64,000 nt of DNA from Neostapfia colusana. Taxonomy: Eukaryota; Streptophyta; Magnoliopsida; Poales; Poaceae. Shown here in pieces: positions 34,457-45,169 of the stretch; the first letter of the stretch is position 1; every line of letters begins with the position of its first letter. The notes under the pieces are model-generated. The model was given only the letters and a program-made list of their open reading frames with translations. It ran no database searches and had not been told where the DNA came from. Location: contig JASWHV010000008.1 in the NCBI GenBank assembly GCA_030760725.1, positions 36,304,720 to 36,368,719 of the forward strand. The letters are read 5' to 3'. A program made the position numbers and the translations under genes.

Positions 34457-36550
34457 ACTTGTACCGAATCCTACACTATCTTAGCATTGTAGTAGCTAAC
34501 GGGGTTTTAAATCCTAATCCAAACCCATGGTTTTCTTGGCTATGCATTTGGGTTTCAAACAAGACTCTAATGCAAGAAGTAAGTGGTACTCAAAGTAAGT
34601 TCTCAAAACAATAAAAATTTATAAAAATGTTAATGCAAACCGGGGCTTGCCTTGCTGCTCTTGGTCGTAGGCTAGTTGCTCTTCCGGAGTGACAAAGTCT
34701 AAGACTTCAGGTTCCTCCTCAACCTTAGCGACTACATGAGATAACATGTATATGTATCAATTTAAATGCATTTGAATTGAATTTAAACTTGTGAGGACTA
34801 TAAGTCTTACTAGATAGACCCAATGACTCTAAATTTTTTATTGGGGTTTGGATACAACCTAAACAGAGACTGGCCAAATTTTATTTGCAGCAAAGCTCAT
34901 TTGAGCTATCCACAAATAATTATGTACTTGACTTTTAATTGGAGCTCTTAGGATGCTCTAGGGATTTTCATGGAGCAAGCCATGACTTTCTGAAAACTAG
35001 ATTTTTAGAGGGTTCTAATGGAGTTGGTCTCACTTAATTGGAAGGTTCCTAGCTAAAGATATGAGCTAAACAATTTCAGAGAAATTTCTGAAAATGTTTC
35101 TGGACATTTTCTATTTTCTCTGGAACAGTTTTATTAATCACACCATTAGGTGGATCAAATGAGCTCAAATGGATTTGAAATTGTTATGGTGGCTCAGGTA
35201 TATTTTTCTGAACATCCCAGCAAAATTTCAGAATTTTCCTCCAAAGGGTTCTCCAGTTAAAATTCTAAGCAGTTTAAATTTTGAAGAATTAATTCTGGAG
35301 AACTAAGGATTTTCATGATGTGAAACTTGATTTGCTGGAAAGTACTCAGAGAGCTGAATCCGAAAAAATTTGGTTCACTCGATTTGGAGCTTCCTAGCCA
35401 AAGTTATGTGGGTTTGACGTTTGAACTAAAACTGAAAATTGGGAAATGTTTAAAACACTGCACGTGGGTCCCACACACAGTGTCATCGTCTACCTCCCAC
35501 AAGCGCGCGACTCCCAGCGCCGGTGGCGCGGGTCATTCTCGGCATCTACTGTCTAATTTGCTACGCGGTTTCTTCCTACATGATCCTTGGAACACGGCAC
35601 ACACGCCAGGCACCTTCTCGGACCTTGACATCGTCGGAAACCTAGTCGGCGACGATGGAGGCTGAAGAGGAGCTCGGGTCCGATGGTGCTAGCTCGTATA
35701 GGTGGTGAACACGATCAACCAATGGGTCACAAAGCACCACTGGGGCACGAGGAAGCTAACCCTGCCCTCCTCTTGGCCGGAGATCGCCGGGAAAGTAGAA
35801 TTCACCGGCGACCCGAGCCATTTTCACCGGCGATGGCCAAATTCCGGTGCTATGCTCATTGGGTTGATCATCACCGCTAGAATTTGGCTGAGGTGACCGC
35901 AAGGTGCTACTCTAGCTTCAGCTCGACCAGGATCCCTGGTGATCAAGTAATCGAGGCGAATTTTGAGTTTTGGTTCTCGGTGTTCTATACGGTGATCATC
36001 GGAAAAATTGAAATTCCAGATAAACGGCGCTAAGAGGGATCTAGGGAGTTCGAGGAGAGCTACTAGACTTGGATGCGAACCTCAGAGACACGTTGGTCGC
36101 GCCGGAGAAACTTTGCGCTGCTCGGGTGACAGCGTCAAGTCGGAGGATCTCTCGGTTAACAGAGTGATGAAAGATCGGCTCGGACAAGCTTCACCGAAGC
36201 TGATCACGAGCAGCTGAGGGCTGTAACACGCCGAGCAAGGGTCGGCTGTGCCGTTTGTAGCCTCAGCTCGCGGTGGAAGGAACTGCGCATTGGCCGGTCG
36301 ACGGCGAGGTGACGCGGTGGGCGGTGCGGTGACCAGCTCGGTGTTTTCAGCGCTGGAAACGTCGAGGCAGTAGAAAGGTGAGCTGCTGCCGGTGGCAGCT
36401 CGCAGCTAAATAGCTGAGGACGTCGGGTGAGGCAGTGATCGGCGAACAGGAGGTGGCAGCGGTCGGCAATCGCCGTGGCGACCTCGCGGGCACGCGCAAG
36501 AACCGAGCTGTGGTGACTTCAGTCGGTTAAATTGCTATAGAGGCTGACAT

Positions 36551-36561
36551 GTGGGTCCCAC
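36551..36561. promoter_or_regulatory. GTGGGNCCCAC palindrome in R5 3' LTR
   Basis: GTGGGTCCCAC preceded by TGACAT; a second copy lies at 35464-35474. In the 5' LTR the homologous sites are at 63384-63394 (GTGGGCCCCAC) and 62293-62303, so the palindrome is kept although its centre base changed. Confidence 0.5.
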
Positions 36562-37173
36562 CCGGGGTTTAACCTCTGAAATTAAATTTTTCCCACTGCT
36601 CTAAACAGTAGAGACCAAATTAACCTTGGTCATTTGAATTATCTACCCCTGGGCCATTTGAATTGGATAGAATTCAAATTGGATTTTATTTGGACATATT
36701 TTCAGCACATATGCAGTTTGAATTTCAAAGGGAGTTTGAATTTGTTAAACCTAGCTCATGTCAAGATCAACTCCAAATGGAGGGAAAATTGGTGGGTGAG
36801 CTCACAAAAATGTGCTGAGCAATAATATGCCTCCCACTTTTGAATTCATGGGATGGAAACAGTTTGAATTTGAATTTGAGTTCAAACCACCCTCTTCTTA
36901 GTTGTACCCAAAGGACCTCAAAAAATAAGGTTTTGGATTTGGGTGAAATTTGGCATGGACATTCATAGCAAGGTGTAGGACTTTTTCATATGCCCAGCCC
37001 CTATATGATGCATGTGGGAAATGACACTTTTGCATTTCGTGAGTTTGTTCTCTAATGAGCATGTTGATGGTGGTTACTTGCTCTTCAAAATGTGTTCATC
37101 AAGTTTTCTTCAAATGAAGGGTGTGTGTGGTGATGAACACTTTGAATATGTGCCAAAAACTTAGGCCCTTACA

Positions 37174-37208
37174 TTTCTCCCCACTTAAAAGAATCTCGTC
37201 CCGAGATT
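37174..37208 (-). other. R5 polypurine tract and adjacent stem-loop
   Basis: On the minus strand AAGTGGGGAGAAA (37174-37186) abuts the LTR, and the inverted repeat AATCTCG/CGAGATT is at 37192-37208. Confidence 0.8.
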
Positions 37209-37242
37209 ATAAGGTGAAAATGAGAGAGAGGACTTTGGAAAA

Positions 37243-37708
37243 TTACCGTATATGCGACGTGAAAAAGTCGGGGTAGTTAGTGCGAAGAAATCCTTCGCTC
37301 TCCCATTTCGCTTCGTCTACGGAGTGATTATTCCATAGAACTTTGTAGAACCACAACGTACAGTTGCGTGTGGTTCGGGCCTTTTCATCTATAATTTGAA
37401 CCGGTTCCTCCCGATACATGAGATCCGGTTTCAGTTCTTCTATATCCTCCAGCTGAATGGTAGTTGACATCTTGAGACACTTCCTCAGCTGGGAGATGTG
37501 AAAGACGTCGTGCACACTAGAAAGTGCTTCTGGTAATTTCAGCCGGTATGCTACCGATCCACATCTTTCGGTAATCTGAAATGGACCGATGAATCGGGGT
37601 GCTAACTTTCCCCTCAACCCAAATCTGTTCACGCCCTTCACTGGAGACACACGTAGGTATACGTGATCCCCGACTTCGAACTGTAATGGGTGTCTTCTCC
37701 GGTCCGCA
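37243..37708 (-). pseudogene. pol: R5 pol 3' part: integrase C-terminus and chromodomain
   Basis: Begins in frame with the integrase C-terminal region (QYADRRRHPLQFEVGDHVYL), then the GPF segment (APRFIGPFQITERCGSVAYR), HDVFHISQLRKC, and a chromodomain ending VLWNNHSVDEAKWE; stop 37243-37245. It is the continuation of 51997-52665: the text SRQKQY stops at the R6 insertion and resumes here. The chromodomain would tether integration to modified histones. It is open through its length but useless without the 5' part. Confidence 0.9.
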
Positions 37709-37713
37709 TATTG
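37709..37713. repeat. R6 target site duplication, left copy (TATTG)
   Basis: TATTG precedes TGTGAGGGCC; the matching TATTG is at 51992-51996. Confidence 0.95.
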
Positions 37714-38973
37714 TGTGAGGGCCCGGCCCGGGAATCGCAGTGGGTGGTGCCGTGCGATGCGGCACCCAACAGCATGCACGAAAAGACGATAAGAACATAA
37801 CGGAACCATTTTTTTACTCAAGATAATTTCTTTTACAACATAATGTACACACGCAGCGGAAATTAAAATTTGCTGGACAACTACTCACTCTCGACCCTAA
37901 CTACGCTGAAGAGAAGTCGTTCAGCCCGTGAACGCTTCCTACTAGCTTCACCAAAGAAGGGCAGCGGCTAGGTTCCCGATGAGTTGAACAAACCGTGAGG
38001 TTTATCGTCTCACCGAACAACCCTCTTCATAGCAGGCATCCTGCTACCTGCAAAAACAACTCAGAAGCAACCGTGAGCACTAAGGCTCAACAAGACTTAC
38101 CCGTCACTCCTAAACATGCAACTCTACATGCAGGGGTAGTAAGAAAGTAGGCATAGGAATTTGCAAAATGCATCTTGACTAAACTTGATCCTAATATTCA
38201 GATTCTTATAGCCTTCATTTTAGTGGTCCTCACGCCTCACAACATCGGAAGTCCACAATCAAACAAGAAACGCTTATCCCGATGTTGCTAGCCTAAGGTA
38301 GAAATGAAATTTAGTTGGATCTATATCTACTTCAGTCAAGGTTCCAATACAGTGATTAATCCACAAACACAAGTTAAGAGACTTAGTTCATCTTTTTACT
38401 AACTCACGGCGCAGTGGGCAAGTATGCTCAATCCTCTTCCGCGAGCGACGGTGATTTGAATCAATAACAACCCGGAATACACGACACATACACCCGCCTC
38501 GAAAGACTCTCTCAAGAGCTCTTTCTTACGTTGTATGCAGCAACCTTTCACACAACACCCCGACATAGAAAAACGCTTCGCGCCGAGCAGGATGGTCCTC
38601 TACGCGGACACGTCGAAGTTGCCCGCTAAAGGATTTACACCTCCCGCCTTCTCAACGCCATTCCCACGCGAAGGATGAGTTTCTATATCACGGTCCATCG
38701 TGTTACATCGCTTTCATGGGTCCCATACCCCACTATATATCCGGTACAGCTCAATCTTGTCCAGCAGGGCCGCATACATACGGTCCTTAACCGACACGGA
38801 CGGGGCTACAACCAACCTCCACATTTGCCTTACCATCCCGGTCCAGGCCAAATGTGGTCTCAAGCATTGTCACACCCATCGCAGGTCGAGACAAACCTTG
38901 AGCGCTCCATCCTACAGGAACATCCCCGTCCCCATCTCATATTCATGAGGGTGCTCTTATCATTTATCTCTCG

Positions 38974-39023
38974 CGAGTAACTCCATTACTCGAACTTTCT
39001 CGCGAGTAGCTTTTTACTACTCG
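38974..39023 (-). other. Pair of adjacent stem-loops in R6 LTR
   Basis: First hairpin: arms CGAGTAA and TTACTCG. Second: CGAGTAG and CTACTCG around seven bases. Each starts after TCTCG. The right LTR has the same pair at 49254-49303. Confidence 0.6.
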
Positions 39024-40228
39024 ACTTCTACCGAGCTAGCTACAACATTAGCCTAGCATCTACAACGAGGCAAAGCCTACTCTAAACCTTCTAATCAGGG
39101 ATGTAATAGTCATGCAAGTGGGTTTCAATCATCCTAGACATAATGCACATTATCAAGTCTAATCAACATGAGGTGAAGTAAAGCAAAATTTAAAACGGTA
39201 ACGATATGCAAACCGGGGCTTGCCTTGCTCAACGGTTTTTGTTAGAAGCTAGAAGTTAGTCTTCCTCCGGAGAATCCGCCAAACTCGTCACGAGATGGAG
39301 ATCCTCGCTGTAGAGTCGGATCCTCGTCGAACGTCGACGTCACGTGAGCTATTATATTGCAATGCACATATATTTCAAAAGCAATTTAGAAACTGTTTCA
39401 AAACTGTTGTTCAAGTTAACTCACGCATATGAGAGATAAACAACAGCAAGGTTTCTGTTGTTGGATCTAAACCTTAGAGAAGATGAAAGCTAGGGTGAAA
39501 AGAGATACTAATAATCACCATGTGATTAAGTCCATTATATGAACACTTAAACCTAAAAGATGGTAGCTCAAGTTCCAGAGGTCCAATGAAGCTGAGAATT
39601 TAACCACAGCCTCTATCGAAGGTATTCAGGCAGTGTGCAAAAATTGAGCTCATGAAATGGCTTCATGTGAGCACAACAAATCCTTATGTGGTTTTCACTA
39701 ATCTGCCTTTACCCCATAGATATTAAGCTTTCCTATGCTGCAAAGTAGAATTTTTGTGAAGTACAAAATGTCCTAAGTCCATAGGAATTGGTTTTACCAT
39801 TTTTGGAGTTTCCTACATGGAGATATGGATTTTACAAGGATTGGGGAAAAGCTGAAATTGTCTCTGTTCATTTTCCTATTTTTCAGAGACATAAGGAATG
39901 AACACATCATTAGACCAAGCAAATGAGGTCCAATGCCTCTGAACTTTTTACTGGAGTTCAAGGAATTTTGGAAGAATGTCCTGTCAAAATTTGGGAATTT
40001 TCCAATAAACAGAACTCCTGTAAAAATTCATACAAGGTTTTATTTAAATGAATTAATGAGCCAAATCCAGAGATTTTCATAAACATTGGTCTGCACCCCT
40101 GGATAGTACTCTTTGAGAGGAATCCAACAAAATTTGTTTTACAATTTTTGGACATTCCTACACAAAGTTATGGCTCTCCAAAGTTTGAACTAGAGTGGTA
40201 AAATCTGGAAAATGTTTAAATGCTGACA

Positions 40229-40239
40229 GTGGGTCCCAC
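40229..40239. promoter_or_regulatory. GTGGGNCCCAC palindrome in R6 LTR
   Basis: GTGGGTCCCAC preceded by TGACA; identical in the other LTR at 50509-50519. Confidence 0.5.
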
Positions 40240-41711
40240 TCGTCATCCCTAACCTCCAGCCACGCGCCAAAACAGAGCAGTGGCGGCTGCCTCCGGTGAG
40301 GTCGCCGGAAATGAGCTTCCCGGCCACCTCCGGACCCCCTGCTGGCCGCCCCCCCATTTTCCACCCTGCTGAACTCATTGGTGAGGTCCCCGGCGGCTGA
40401 AACTCGCCGGAAAGCAGTGCGCACCGGCCACAGCTAACCCTAGAACTCCGGCGAGGTCGTGTGCAGTTATTTCTCCACTAAAAGATCGGTTCTTGGGCTC
40501 TATAGCACCGTGGGGGATCCCTCATCACCGGCATGAGCTCAAATCTGCCCAAAAATGGCTGCAAATAGGGACTCATCGGTGACCTAGGGCAAAATTCGGT
40601 GCCAGCCCGAAATTCTCAAAGAACAGCCCCTATTCTTGATGATTTTCGATAGTTTTTGATCCTAGAGGGCCGTTGGAGAGTCTAGAACATGTTTCCAGCT
40701 CGGCACAAGTGATGGTGGACTGAACACGACGAATTTTGAAGAATTGTGGGACTCGGTTCTATGAATACAGTTGTAGTAAACACAGAAATTCTTGCTCTGT
40801 AGTGCACGAAAAAGGGAGGGGTTTTCACCGGAGTGTAGAGCAGTCTGGGGCGCCTCTTTTTCGTGTAGAACGTCGGGCACGAGGATGACCGTAGAGCTCG
40901 GTTGCTGGAGAACAGAGGAGCACACGGGCAGCTGTGTTCTTCACCGGGCACTCCACCGAAGCTGAGGCAGAACAGGGAGAAGGCAAAGTGGCTCTGTTTC
41001 TCTTCTGTGCAGAGATCAGGCCGGCTAAAAGATCAAGTGAGCAGGAGCTGGTGCTGGCAAGGAACCTCCCCGAGCTGCTGTCGCACGTGCTCACCCGTGA
41101 CTGAGTCGGTTCACTCTAGTGTGTGTATGACATGTGGGGTCCACACCCCCTCTCACTCTTATCCTCCCCCAATTCGGTTTAAAATAGCAAATGAGCTCCA
41201 AATTTGATAAAATTTGGAGGATAGGCCAAAAGAAATATGAGGAACTCAAATCTGAAATCAGATTTTGAAATTGAGTTTGTTTGGTTCAAAATTCAAATTC
41301 AAGTTTGAATTTGAACGTGCCCTCATTTAATTCTCGGAATAAATAGTATATGAAACCAAAAATTCTCCAAATTTGAAACTTAGGCTCTTGAATACATGAG
41401 AAATGCATCTATGCTCTCACATATGGGCCTTTGTACAATCTGAATCGGAATCCTTTCAAAAAAAAATTCAAATTGCATTTAAATTTCCTCCACTCTACTC
41501 ATAGAGAAGATGCACATGAGTTAGAGTTTTTGGGAGTGTAATTCTTTCCCCTAGGTTAAAATATGTTGAGCAAGGGCTAGAGGAAATTTTTAACTCCCTC
41601 ACATGTCCATTTATGTGTTCATCATTTCATGTGACACAATTATAGTCTTTTGTTGCCTTAACTTTGTTTTATGAGCTGACATCAAGCTTTACAAAAGTTA
41701 GGGCTGTTACA

Positions 41712-41746
41712 TTCCTCCCCCCTTAAAAGAATCTCGTCCCGAGATT
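41712..41746 (-). other. R6 polypurine tract and adjacent stem-loop
   Basis: On the minus strand AAGGGGGGAGGAA (41712-41724) abuts the LTR; the perfect inverted repeat AATCTCG/CGAGATT lies at 41730-41746. Confidence 0.88.
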
Positions 41747-41773
41747 ACAAAAAGAAAGAAGAAGGGAGAATGA

Positions 41774-44659
41774 CTACTGGACATATGGTACAAACAAGTC
41801 GGGAAAATTTAAACGGAGAAAATCCTCGCTTTCCCACGTGGCTTCTTCAGCGGTGTGGTTGCTCCACAAGACTTTGTAAAAGCGCAATGTCCGATTTCTT
41901 GTGGCGCGAGTCTTCTTGTCGATAATCTGTATCGGATACTCAGAATAAGTGAGATCCGGTTGAAGATCCTCAATGTTCTCCATATGAACTGCGGTTGGGT
42001 ACTTAAGACATTTCCGCAGTTGAGAGACGTGGAAAACATTGTGAATACCCGAAAGTGACGTCGGTAACTCCAGACGATAGGCCACGGGTCCGCATATCTC
42101 AGTGACAGCAAACGGCCCGATGAATCGCGGAGCAAGCTTTCCCTTCACTCCGAAACGATGAACTCCTTTCATCGGAGAGACACGAAGATAAACGTGGTCC
42201 CCGATGTCAAAGTGAAGAGGTCGACGTCTTTTGTCTGCATATCTCTTCTGCCGAGATTGAGCAGCCTTTAAGTTGGCTTGAATCACTCGCACTCGTTCCT
42301 CGGTTTCATTCACAAGATCAATCCCGTAGACTACTCTCTCGCCGGACTCACACCAATTCAGTGGTGTGCGGCACTTCCGGCCATAAAGAGCTTCATACGG
42401 GGCCATCTTGATGCTGGATTGATAACCGTTATTATATGAGAATTCTGCTAACGGTAGATGGTCATCCCAATTCTTTCCATGATTGATGACACATGCCCGT
42501 AGCATATCCTCCAGAATCTGATTGACTCTCTCCGTTTGACCATCAGTTTGCGGATGATACGCTGAACTCCGAATTAATTTGGTTCCCAAGGAAGCATGCA
42601 GTTGCTCCCAAAATCTGGATACGAACAACGCACCTCGGTCAGACACGATGGTGCGGGGAACCCCGTGTAAACACACGATTCTCGAGATGAACAGCTCCGC
42701 ATACTTCTTTGCCACATATCTAGTATGGACTGGAATAAAATGAGCTGTCTTGGTCAAACGATCGACGATTACCCAAATAGAATCATGCTTGTTGCTGGTC
42801 ATGGGTAAACCGACGATGAAGTCCATACTTATGTCTTCCCACTTCCATGCTGGAACCTTCAGCGGATGAAGTGGTCTGGCTTTCCGTATATGGTCGGCTT
42901 TAACCCGCCGACACGTATCACACTCGGATACGTACTTCGCAATCTCTCTTTTCATCCGTGTCCACCAGAACTTAGATTTCAAGTCCTGATACATCTTGTT
43001 GCTTCCTGGATGAATGGAGTACTTGGATAAATGCGCTTCATCCAATATCTTCCTCCGCAATTTCATGTTTCGGGGTACAACTATACGGTTGTTAAACCAT
43101 AGAGTACCCTCTTCATCCTTGCGGAACATCTTCAATTCACCGCTGTCCACTCTCCTCCGGATATGAGACATACCTCTGTCTCTCTTCTGAGCCTCTACAA
43201 TCTCAGCTCGTATTGTAGGAATAAGAGTGAGGTTGAACAGTGACCCATAGGGAACTAAGCGCAGGCTTGGTTCTCCTTCTTCATGTGCAGCCATGGCTAA
43301 ATGGTGAACGTGAGCTTTCCGACTAAGTGCGTCGGCAACCACATTCGCTTTACCCGGATGGTAATGAATTTCAAGTTCATAGTCCTTGATCAATTCTAGC
43401 CATCTTCGCTGCCTCATATTCAGTTCCTTCTGTGTGAAGATGTACTTCAATCTTTTGTGGTCAGTGTAGAGATGTACTAGATTGCCTAGTAGATAATGTC
43501 TCCACATTTTCAATGCTAAGACCACTGCAGCTAGTTCAAGGTCGTGCGTCGGGTAATTCTGCTCATGACCCCTGAGTTGTCGGGATCCATACGCGACCAC
43601 ACGTCCTTCTTGCATCAACACACAACCCAAACCGATGCCGGATGCATCACAATAGACATCAAAAGGCTTCGTGGTGTCCGGCTGGGCCAAAACTGGAGCT
43701 GTAGTGAGATGCTTCACTAAAGTTTGAAAAGCTTGTTCACATGAATCGCTCCAATCATATTTGGTGCTTTTCTTCAACAGCTCCGTCATAGGTTTAGCGA
43801 CTTTGGAGAAGTTGGGAATGAATCTCCGGTAATAACCCGCTAAACTAAGGAAACTCCTCACTTCATGAACAGATGTTGGAGATTTCCAATTCAGCACTTG
43901 CTCGATTTTACTTGGGTCCACAGCGATGCCTTCCGCTGAAATAATATGCCCAAGAAACGGCACTTTGCTGATCCAAAACTCACATTTACTGAACTTTGCA
44001 TATAGCTTGTGATCCCTCAAGCGTTGGAGTACAATACGCAAATGTTCAGCATGTTTTTCTTCTGACTTTGAATAGACCAAAATGTCGTCGATGAAAACCA
44101 CGACGAACTTGTCTAACTCCGGCATGAACACAGAGTTCATGAGATACATAAAATGAGCCGGAGCATTGGTCAATCCAAAGGACATGACAAGATATTCATA
44201 AAGACCATATCTTGTCGAGAACGCCGTCTTAGGTACATCTTCTGCCCGGATCTTTATCTGGTGATACCCGGACCGAAGATCCATCTTGGAAAATACCTTA
44301 GCACCCACTAGTTGATCGAACAAAATGTCAATGCGCGGTAGTGGATACTTATTCTTGATAGTGACAGCATTCAGTGGACGATAATCTATGCATAGTCTCA
44401 AAGTCTCGTCCTTCTTCTTCACGAAGAGTGCGGAACAGCCCCAAGGTGATGAACTTGGGCGTATAAAACCTTTGTCCATGAGGTCATTAAGCTGCTCCTT
44501 CAATTCTGCTAGCTCCTTCGGTGCCATTTTATATGGTCGCCGAGAAATAGGTGTTGTTCCCGGTGCTAGTTCAATCTTGAACTCTACATCACGTTCGGGT
44601 GGCATGCCCGGCAAGTCTTCGGGAAACACATCTGGATATTCACATACCACTGGAATATC
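41774..44659 (-). CDS. pol: R6 pol: RT, RNase H, integrase, chromodomain (uninterrupted)
   Basis: An uninterrupted 958-codon frame counted from the Met at 44650; the same frame continues upstream through stops into gag, so this Met is not a proven start. Motifs by residue from that Met: RT Asp124 (KMDLRSGYHQI) and FIDD (Asp188, Asp189); RNase H Asp335 (DVYCDAS), Glu372 (DLELAAV), Asp397 (LYTDHK), Asp440 (VVADALS); integrase zinc finger His540, His547, Cys577, Cys580; integrase core Asp610, Asp671, Glu707, with the D35E spacing exact; GPF segment about 845; chromodomain to about 955 (VLWSNHTAEEATWE). All catalytic residues of the family are present. It is the best preserved enzyme set in the window, but whether it is ever translated is doubtful because of the upstream stops. 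Confidence 0.9.
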   Translation of the reverse strand, partial: DIPVVCEYPDVFPEDLPGMPPERDVEFKIELAPGTTPISRRPYKMAPKELAELKEQLNDLMDKGFIRPSSSPWGCSALFVKKKDETLRLCIDYRPLNAVTIKNKYPLPRIDILFDQLVGAKVFSKMDLRSGYHQIKIRAEDVPKTAFSTRYGLYEYLVMSFGLTNAPAHFMYLMNSVFMPELDKFVVVFIDDILVYSKSEEKHAEHLRIVLQRLRDHKLYAKFSKCEFWISKVPFLGHIISAEGIAVDPSKIEQVLNWKSPTSVHEVRSFLSLAGYYRRFIPNFSKVAKPMTELLKKSTKYDWSDSCEQAFQTLVKHLTTAPVLAQPDTTKPFDVYCDASGIGLGCVLMQEGRVVAYGSRQLRGHEQNYPTHDLELAAVVLALKMWRHYLLGNLVHLYTDHKRLKYIFTQKELNMRQRRWLELIKDYELEIHYHPGKANVVADALSRKAHVHHLAMAAHEEGEPSLRLVPYGSLFNLTLIPTIRAEIVEAQKRDRGMSHIRRRVDSGELKMFRKDEEGTLWFNNRIVVPRNMKLRRKILDEAHLSKYSIHPGSNKMYQDLKSKFWWTRMKREIAKYVSECDTCRRVKADHIRKARPLHPLKVPAWKWEDISMDFIVGLPMTSNKHDSIWVIVDRLTKTAHFIPVHTRYVAKKYAELFISRIVCLHGVPRTIVSDRGALFVSRFWEQLHASLGTKLIRSSAYHPQTDGQTERVNQILEDMLRACVINHGKNWDDHLPLAEFSYNNGYQSSIKMAPYEALYGRKCRTPLNWCESGERVVYGIDLVNETEERVRVIQANLKAAQSRQKRYADKRRRPLHFDIGDHVYLRVSPMKGVHRFGVKGKLAPRFIGPFAVTEICGPVAYRLELPTSLSGIHNVFHVSQLRKCLKYPTAVHMENIEDLQPDLTYSEYPIQIIDKKTRATRNRTLRFYKVLWSNHTAEEATWESEDFLRLNFPDLFVPYVQ

Positions 44660-45169
44660 CTAAATTTTAGGAGCTTCAATCTGATGCACTGCTGCAACTT
44701 GTTGTGATGGATCCACAAGATTCAATGTGTTGCAACCGTGTATTGGGGAATTCAGTTGGACAGTTCGAGAGCTGATGTCAAAGATAGCTCCATAATGTGT
44801 CAACCATGACATCCCCAAGGTAATATCAATCCTTTGTCCTTTGAGTATGATAAGGCTCGCAGGATAGATGTTTCCATCCAAACATAACGGTGCCCGAGAG
44901 ACCATCTCATCTGTTCATATCTTGCCTCCGGGTGAGCTGATATGAAATGGATGCTTAACTGTGCTAAATGGAAGATTATTCTTCAGCACATAGTCTCTGC
45001 TAATAAAATTGTGGGTGGCCCCGGAATCAAATAACACGAAAATGGGCTGTTCATGTAAAGTGAACATGCCCGCCAAAACTGGTTCGCCTTTAGCAATATC
45101 CTCAATAGCGGTGTAATTAACCCTGCCAGCTTTTGAATGATTCTTCTGTGAAGGTTCACGGTGCTGATC
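44660..45169 (-). pseudogene. pro: R6 protease region with two stops
   Basis: Joins gag to pol in one frame. The protease signature LFDSGATHNF is on the minus strand near 45040-45010, followed by SSPGGKI and IYPASLIILKGQRIDITLGMSW, the usual flap and C-terminal parts. TGA at 44926-44928 (after GGKI) and TAG at 44660-44662 (a Glu position in family B) interrupt it. No zinc knuckle precedes it. Confidence 0.85.

Larger units (their letters stand above)
33235..37173 (-). repeat. R5 3' LTR (family B, 3939 bp, complete)
   Basis: Minus strand TGTAAGGGCC (37173) to GTCGTGTCA (33235). It is the only complete family B LTR in the window. Two GTGGGTCCCAC sites (36551-36561 and 35464-35474) bracket a GC-rich core of about 1.1 kb. 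It also holds the stem-loop at 34437-34456 (arms CGAGTAGT/ACTACTCG) and the 81-bp segment 34651-34731 between a TAG and GCAAGCCCCGG. Units reading TTCCTAGC..AAAG.TATG recur at 35046 and 35391, 345 bp apart. Confidence 0.92.
37714..41711 (-). repeat. R6 3' LTR (3998 bp)
   Basis: Minus strand TGTAACAGCC (41711) to GGCCCTCACA (37714), so it begins TGT and ends ACA. It carries GTGGGTCCCAC at 40229-40239, a near copy GTGGGGTCCAC near 41135, and between them a GC-rich core of about 0.9 kb. Two stem-loops lie at 38974-38992 and 39003-39023, the GCAAGCCCCGG block is near 39219, and TTCCTAC units recur at 39810 and 40155 (345 bp apart). No coding content. Confidence 0.96.
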
